This document shows, one piece after another, positions 18,069-20,333 of a stretch of DNA of 20,333 nt. Source of the stretch: Gammaproteobacteria bacterium (GTDB lineage: Bacteria; Pseudomonadota; Gammaproteobacteria; GRL18); contig JANELJ010000004.1 in NCBI GenBank assembly GCA_024511395.1, positions 1 to 20,333 on the forward strand. Reading direction: 5' to 3'. Both the position numbers and the translations under genes were made by a program. The first letter of the stretch is position 1. The number at the start of each line of letters is the position of its first letter. Below the pieces are notes generated by a model. It made no database searches. It was given only the letters and a program-made list of their open reading frames with translations, and had not been told where the DNA came from.

Positions 18069-18685
18069 TTGAGCATCTCCTCAACTTTTTTGACTGCATC
18101 TTCAGTCATAATTACTTTTTCATAACGCACCAGATTGACCGGATTAACGTGTCGAGCATCACTGTACTCAATATTAATCAGGTTGCGAGAAGACAGATAG
18201 ATATTTTGATCAAAGTCTCCAGTCACAATCAGGGCATTGTCTGAACCCAGATTTTTCAGAGTTGCTGCCAACTCCCTAGTCTTTGGTCCTGCCATTTTTA
18301 AATCGGATAATACTATCAGGCGATCCTGACGAACTAGTTCAGAGACAATGGCGGCCATTGCACTGCGGTACATCTTACGGTTAACCTTTTGTGAAAAATC
18401 ACGATTTTTGGCAGCGAAAGTAGTTCCACCACTACGCCATATCGGGCTACGAATAGTACCAGAACGAGCACGACCGGTACCCTTCTGACGCCATGGCTTC
18501 GCGCCACCACCGCTTACTGCGGAACGATTTTTCTGAGCTTTGGTGCCAGCACGGCCGCCTGCTAAATAAGCAGTAACCACCTGGTGAACCAGTGCTTCAT
18601 TGAAATCTTTATTGAATGCAGTTTCAGATACTTCTACCGTCTTTTTAGAGGCATTACCTGAAGCTGTTATTAAATTCAGTTCCAT
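18065..18685 (-). CDS. rplD: 50S ribosomal protein L4
   Basis: 206 residues (E. coli 201). The tunnel-lining loop [20 protein letters not shown] followed by [20 protein letters not shown] is intact. L4 is an early 50S assembly protein and, in E. coli, the repressor and attenuator of the S10 operon, acting on the S10 leader. If that regulation persists here, its target would more likely be the leader before rplC than the short tuf-rpsJ gap (inference). AGAGGA lies 8 nt upstream. It is 11 bp after rplC. Confidence 0.99.
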   Translation of the reverse strand: MELNLITASGNASKKTVEVSETAFNKDFNEALVHQVVTAYLAGGRAGTKAQKNRSAVSGGGAKPWRQKGTGRARSGTIRSPIWRSGGTTFAAKNRDFSQKVNRKMYRSAMAAIVSELVRQDRLIVLSDLKMAGPKTRELAATLKNLGSDNALIVTGDFDQNIYLSSRNLINIEYSDARHVNPVNLVRYEKVIMTEDAVKKVEEMLK

Positions 18686-18696
18686 TTAATTATCCT

Positions 18697-19335
18697 CTAT
18701 GCTTTAACTGCTGGCTTAACGATAACATCTGCATTTTTAGAACCCGGAACACCACCGCGAACCAGTAACAGATTGTTGTCAGCGTCAACACGAACGACTT
18801 CAAGGTTCTGTACAGTACATTTGGCTGCACCCATGTGTCCGGACATTTTCTTGCCCTTGAATACACGGCCTGGAGTCTGGTTCTGACCAATAGAACCATT
18901 AGAACGGTGAGAGATTGAGTTACCGTGAGTCATATCCTGACGATGGAAATTATGACGCTTGATACCACCCTGAAAACCCTTACCAATTGAAGTACCGGTA
19001 ACATCAACAATCTGACCGGCTTCAAACAGATCCGCTTTAATTTCAGAACCTAGGGTTAATTCAGTGGTTTCATCATCGGCTAAACGAAATTCGACGGTTT
19101 TACGACCGGCTTCAACACCTGCCTTGGCAAAATGACCTGCATCAGCTTTGTTGACACGGTTGGCACGACGATTTCCTACAGTAACCTGAATTGCATTGTA
19201 GCCGTCAGTATCACAGGTTTTAACCTGAGTAACACGGTTCGGCTCCATTTCAATGACTGTAACAGGGATGGATTCACCCTGCTCCGTAAAGATCCGGGTC
19301 ATCCCTACTTTACGGCCTACTAGACCTAAACTCAT
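18697..19335 (-). CDS. rplC: 50S ribosomal protein L3
   Basis: 212 residues (E. coli 209). Start [20 protein letters not shown]; the central extension [20 protein letters not shown] followed by [20 protein letters not shown] reaches toward the peptidyl-transferase centre. The glutamine that PrmB methylates in E. coli lies in this stretch. AGAGGA stands 9 nt before the ATG. Unusually it is separated from rpsJ by 434 bp containing a terminator, so it probably heads its own transcript. Confidence 0.99.
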   Translation of the reverse strand: MSLGLVGRKVGMTRIFTEQGESIPVTVIEMEPNRVTQVKTCDTDGYNAIQVTVGNRRANRVNKADAGHFAKAGVEAGRKTVEFRLADDETTELTLGSEIKADLFEAGQIVDVTGTSIGKGFQGGIKRHNFHRQDMTHGNSISHRSNGSIGQNQTPGRVFKGKKMSGHMGAAKCTVQNLEVVRVDADNNLLLVRGGVPGSKNADVIVKPAVKA

Positions 19336-19607
19336 TTTAATTTCCTCTGCAATTTGCTGTATAGAGTATTTTTTATCTTTCTGAAATACAAAAAATAACC
19401 CTGCAGTCTGCTCTGCTTTTTAATCACTTTAAAAAGCCGCAAATCGCATCGAAATCATACTGTCCACACTGATACTATCAGCACGCAGTATTAAATATCT
19501 TTGTAATTATCAGAAAGCTTCCAACTCTTTTAACAAAAGCAATCTGGGCGCTGACTTCGGTTGATCAGCACTCGCATTTAAAAAACATTTACTTAACCCA
19601 TTTAATT
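19336..19607 (-). promoter_or_regulatory. Structured leader region upstream of rplC
   Basis: Non-coding stretch between the terminator after rpsJ and the rplC start. In transcript order it holds a GCTGA/TCAGC hairpin (19550-19569), a 13-nt palindrome CTGATACTATCAG (19469-19481) flanked by outer ACTG/CAGT arms, and a perfect 9-bp hairpin GCTTTTTAA/TTAAAAAGC (19415-19437). An A/U-rich foldback follows near 19363-19397, and then the rplC ribosome-binding site. Very short start-to-stop runs exist but none has a convincing ribosome-binding site. No consensus promoter is present; the best candidate is TTGTTA (19536-19531), 19 nt, GATAAT (19511-19506). A regulatory leader is inferred. Confidence 0.5.
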
Positions 19608-19634
19608 CAAAACAAAACTCCCCAAAACAGGGAG
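19608..19634 (-). terminator. Rho-independent terminator between rpsJ and rplC
   Basis: Minus-strand transcript: CUCCC, loop UGUUUUG, GGGAG (19634-19618), then UUUUGUUUUG. The stem is 5 bp of mostly G/C, and directly downstream is an 8-in-10 U run. It begins 135 nt after the rpsJ stop. A possible promoter (TTGCCG 19679-19674, 18 nt, TATATT 19655-19650) lies just before it but is too close to give a useful transcript. Confidence 0.72.
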
Positions 19635-19726
19635 CCGGATAAAGTCAAAAATATAATAAATCGTGAGTTTTAACGGCAATCAGACTATTAATTGTCCGCT
19701 TACCCACACGCCTTATTTGGAATACA

Positions 19727-19749
19727 CCCCGCCACTTCAAGTAGCGGGG
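19727..19749 (-). repeat. G/C-rich hairpin just after rpsJ
   Basis: CCCCGC/GCGGGG arms extended through a U-G pair and ACU/AGU, closing on a 3-nt loop (10 base pairs in the minus-strand transcript). It starts about 20 nt after the rpsJ stop. No U run follows, so on its own it is more likely a 3'-end stabiliser or pause site; with the terminator further on it may define the rpsJ message end. Confidence 0.7.
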
Positions 19750-19769
19750 AAATTATAAGAGGCGGTATT

Positions 19770-20087
19770 TTAGTTCAATTTAATCTGAACATCAACACCT
19801 GCAGCAAGATCAAGCTTCATTAATGCATCAACTGTCTTGTCTGTTGGTTTGACAATGTCCATAAGACGCTTGTAGGTACGCAGTTCATACTGGTCACGGG
19901 CATCTTTATTTACATGAGGAGAAGTCAGAACATTAAAACGTTCTTTACGGGTAGGCAGAGGGATTGGACCCTTAACCATAGCACCGGTACGCTTGGCAGT
20001 TTCAACAATTTCCTTAGCACTGATGTCAATCAGACGGTAGTCAAATGCTTTTAAATGAATGCGGATTGTTTGATCTTCAGTTGACAT
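19770..20087 (-). CDS. rpsJ: 30S ribosomal protein S10 / NusE
   Basis: 105 residues (E. coli 103). Start [20 protein letters not shown]; conserved [20 protein letters not shown] followed by [20 protein letters not shown]; ends [15 protein letters not shown]10 is part of the 30S head and, as NusE, binds NusB and couples transcription with translation and antitermination. AGGA lies 7 nt before the ATG. It lies 121 bp downstream of tuf with no evident promoter in between, so it is probably cotranscribed with the str operon, and it is cut off from rplC by a terminator. Confidence 0.99.
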   Translation of the reverse strand: MSTEDQTIRIHLKAFDYRLIDISAKEIVETAKRTGAMVKGPIPLPTRKERFNVLTSPHVNKDARDQYELRTYKRLMDIVKPTDKTVDALMKLDLAAGVDVQIKLN

Positions 20088-20120
20088 ATATGTGTCCTGT
20101 TTAATTTATTTACAAATATG

Positions 20121-20195
20121 GCCCCCTTTTTTCAAAGGGAGCAAGGGGGGGTTAAAAGCCACCCCCCTCAATCCCCCTTCTAAAGAAGGGGGAAG
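20121..20195. repeat. Palindromic G/C-run intergenic repeat, copy B (tuf-rpsJ gap)
   Basis: Large inverted repeat made of three stems. The central stem is GGGGGGT (20146-20152) with ACCCCCC (20161-20167). The left side hairpin is CCCTTT/AAAGGG (20124-20139). The right side is a perfect 8-bp hairpin CCCCCTTC/GAAGGGGG (20173-20192). The two sides are also complementary to each other, so the DNA could form a cruciform. The right half resembles copy A. It occupies most of the 121-bp gap. Confidence 0.8.
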
Positions 20196-20208
20196 TAAAA
20201 ACGATTAC

Positions 20209-20333
20209 TTATTCAATAATCTTGGCTACAACACCCGCACCAACAGTACGGCCACCTTCACGAATCGCAAAGCGTAAGCCTTCTTCCATCGCAATAGGAG
20301 CAATCAGGGTAACGACCATCTGCACGTTATCAC
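20209..20333 (-). CDS. tuf: Elongation factor Tu, C-terminal end (partial)
   Basis: The last 40 codons and stop of EF-Tu, cut by the window's right edge: [20 protein letters not shown] followed by [20 protein letters not shown]. This is the end of domain 3 of the GTPase that delivers aminoacyl-tRNA to the ribosome. The position before rpsJ is the usual one for the tuf copy that closes the str operon (rpsL-rpsG-fusA-tuf), which I expect beyond the edge. Confidence 0.98.
   Translation of the reverse strand, partial: DNVQMVVTLIAPIAMEEGLRFAIREGGRTVGAGVVAKIIE

Noticed and set aside
19336..19607. Possible leader peptides before rplC (7 to 15 codons)
   Set aside because: Short start-to-stop runs exist, for example near 19585, but none has a clear ribosome-binding site or a run of regulatory codons.
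20121..20195. CRISPR array or tandem repeat in the tuf-rpsJ gap
   Set aside because: There is a single palindromic unit with no regularly spaced direct repeats; the pattern is an inverted repeat.
1..20333. A previously undescribed multi-gene system such as a defence island, secondary-metabolite cluster or mobile element
   Set aside because: All convincing genes are conserved housekeeping genes in their usual order, with no integrase, transposase, toxin-antitoxin pair or unknown ORF cluster; only intergenic features are unusual.

Overview
The window is a stretch of a gammaproteobacterial chromosome, about 40-45% GC by eye, dominated by the ribosomal-protein super-cluster read on the minus strand. 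The proteins (UvrA, SecY, RpoA, S4, L2, L14 and others) align by eye along their length with their Escherichia coli counterparts, and the gene order is that of the E. coli S10, spc and alpha operons. The neighbouring rplQ / uvrA / YajR-type transporter / ssb order resembles the Pseudomonas arrangement. I cannot name the genus from sequence alone.

Layout in the direction of transcription (right to left): the 3' end of tuf (20209-20333), then rpsJ, and after a 434-bp gap rplC-rplD-rplW-rplB-rpsS-rplV-rpsC-rplP-rpmC-rpsQ (S10 operon). Next come rplN-rplX-rplE-rpsN-rpsH-rplF-rplR-rpsE-rpmD-rplO-secY-rpmJ (spc operon) and rpsM-rpsK-rpsD-rpoA-rplQ (alpha operon). A strong 17-bp-stem bidirectional terminator (4969-5007) separates rplQ from the convergent uvrA (+ strand). 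Divergent from uvrA are a YajR-like MFS transporter and ssb (minus strand), which complete the left end. rpmD and rpmJ are short genes read directly from the sequence.

The genes supply the ribosome (20 to 30 r-proteins plus EF-Tu), RNA polymerase alpha, the SecY translocon channel, and two DNA-maintenance proteins (UvrA, SSB). No novel protein system is visible: every convincing ORF belongs to a known, highly conserved family.

The interesting material lies between genes. rpsJ is cut off from the rest of the S10 operon by a minus-strand Rho-independent terminator followed by a long structured leader. Two related G/C-run palindromic repeats sit at the str/S10 and S10/spc boundaries. The spc operon has an extended -10 promoter and the alpha operon a perfect consensus sigma-70 promoter. 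Several r-protein intercistronic gaps are much longer than in E. coli, and some carry strong hairpins. The annotated intergenic stretches longer than 300 bp reduce to one, 19336-19769.
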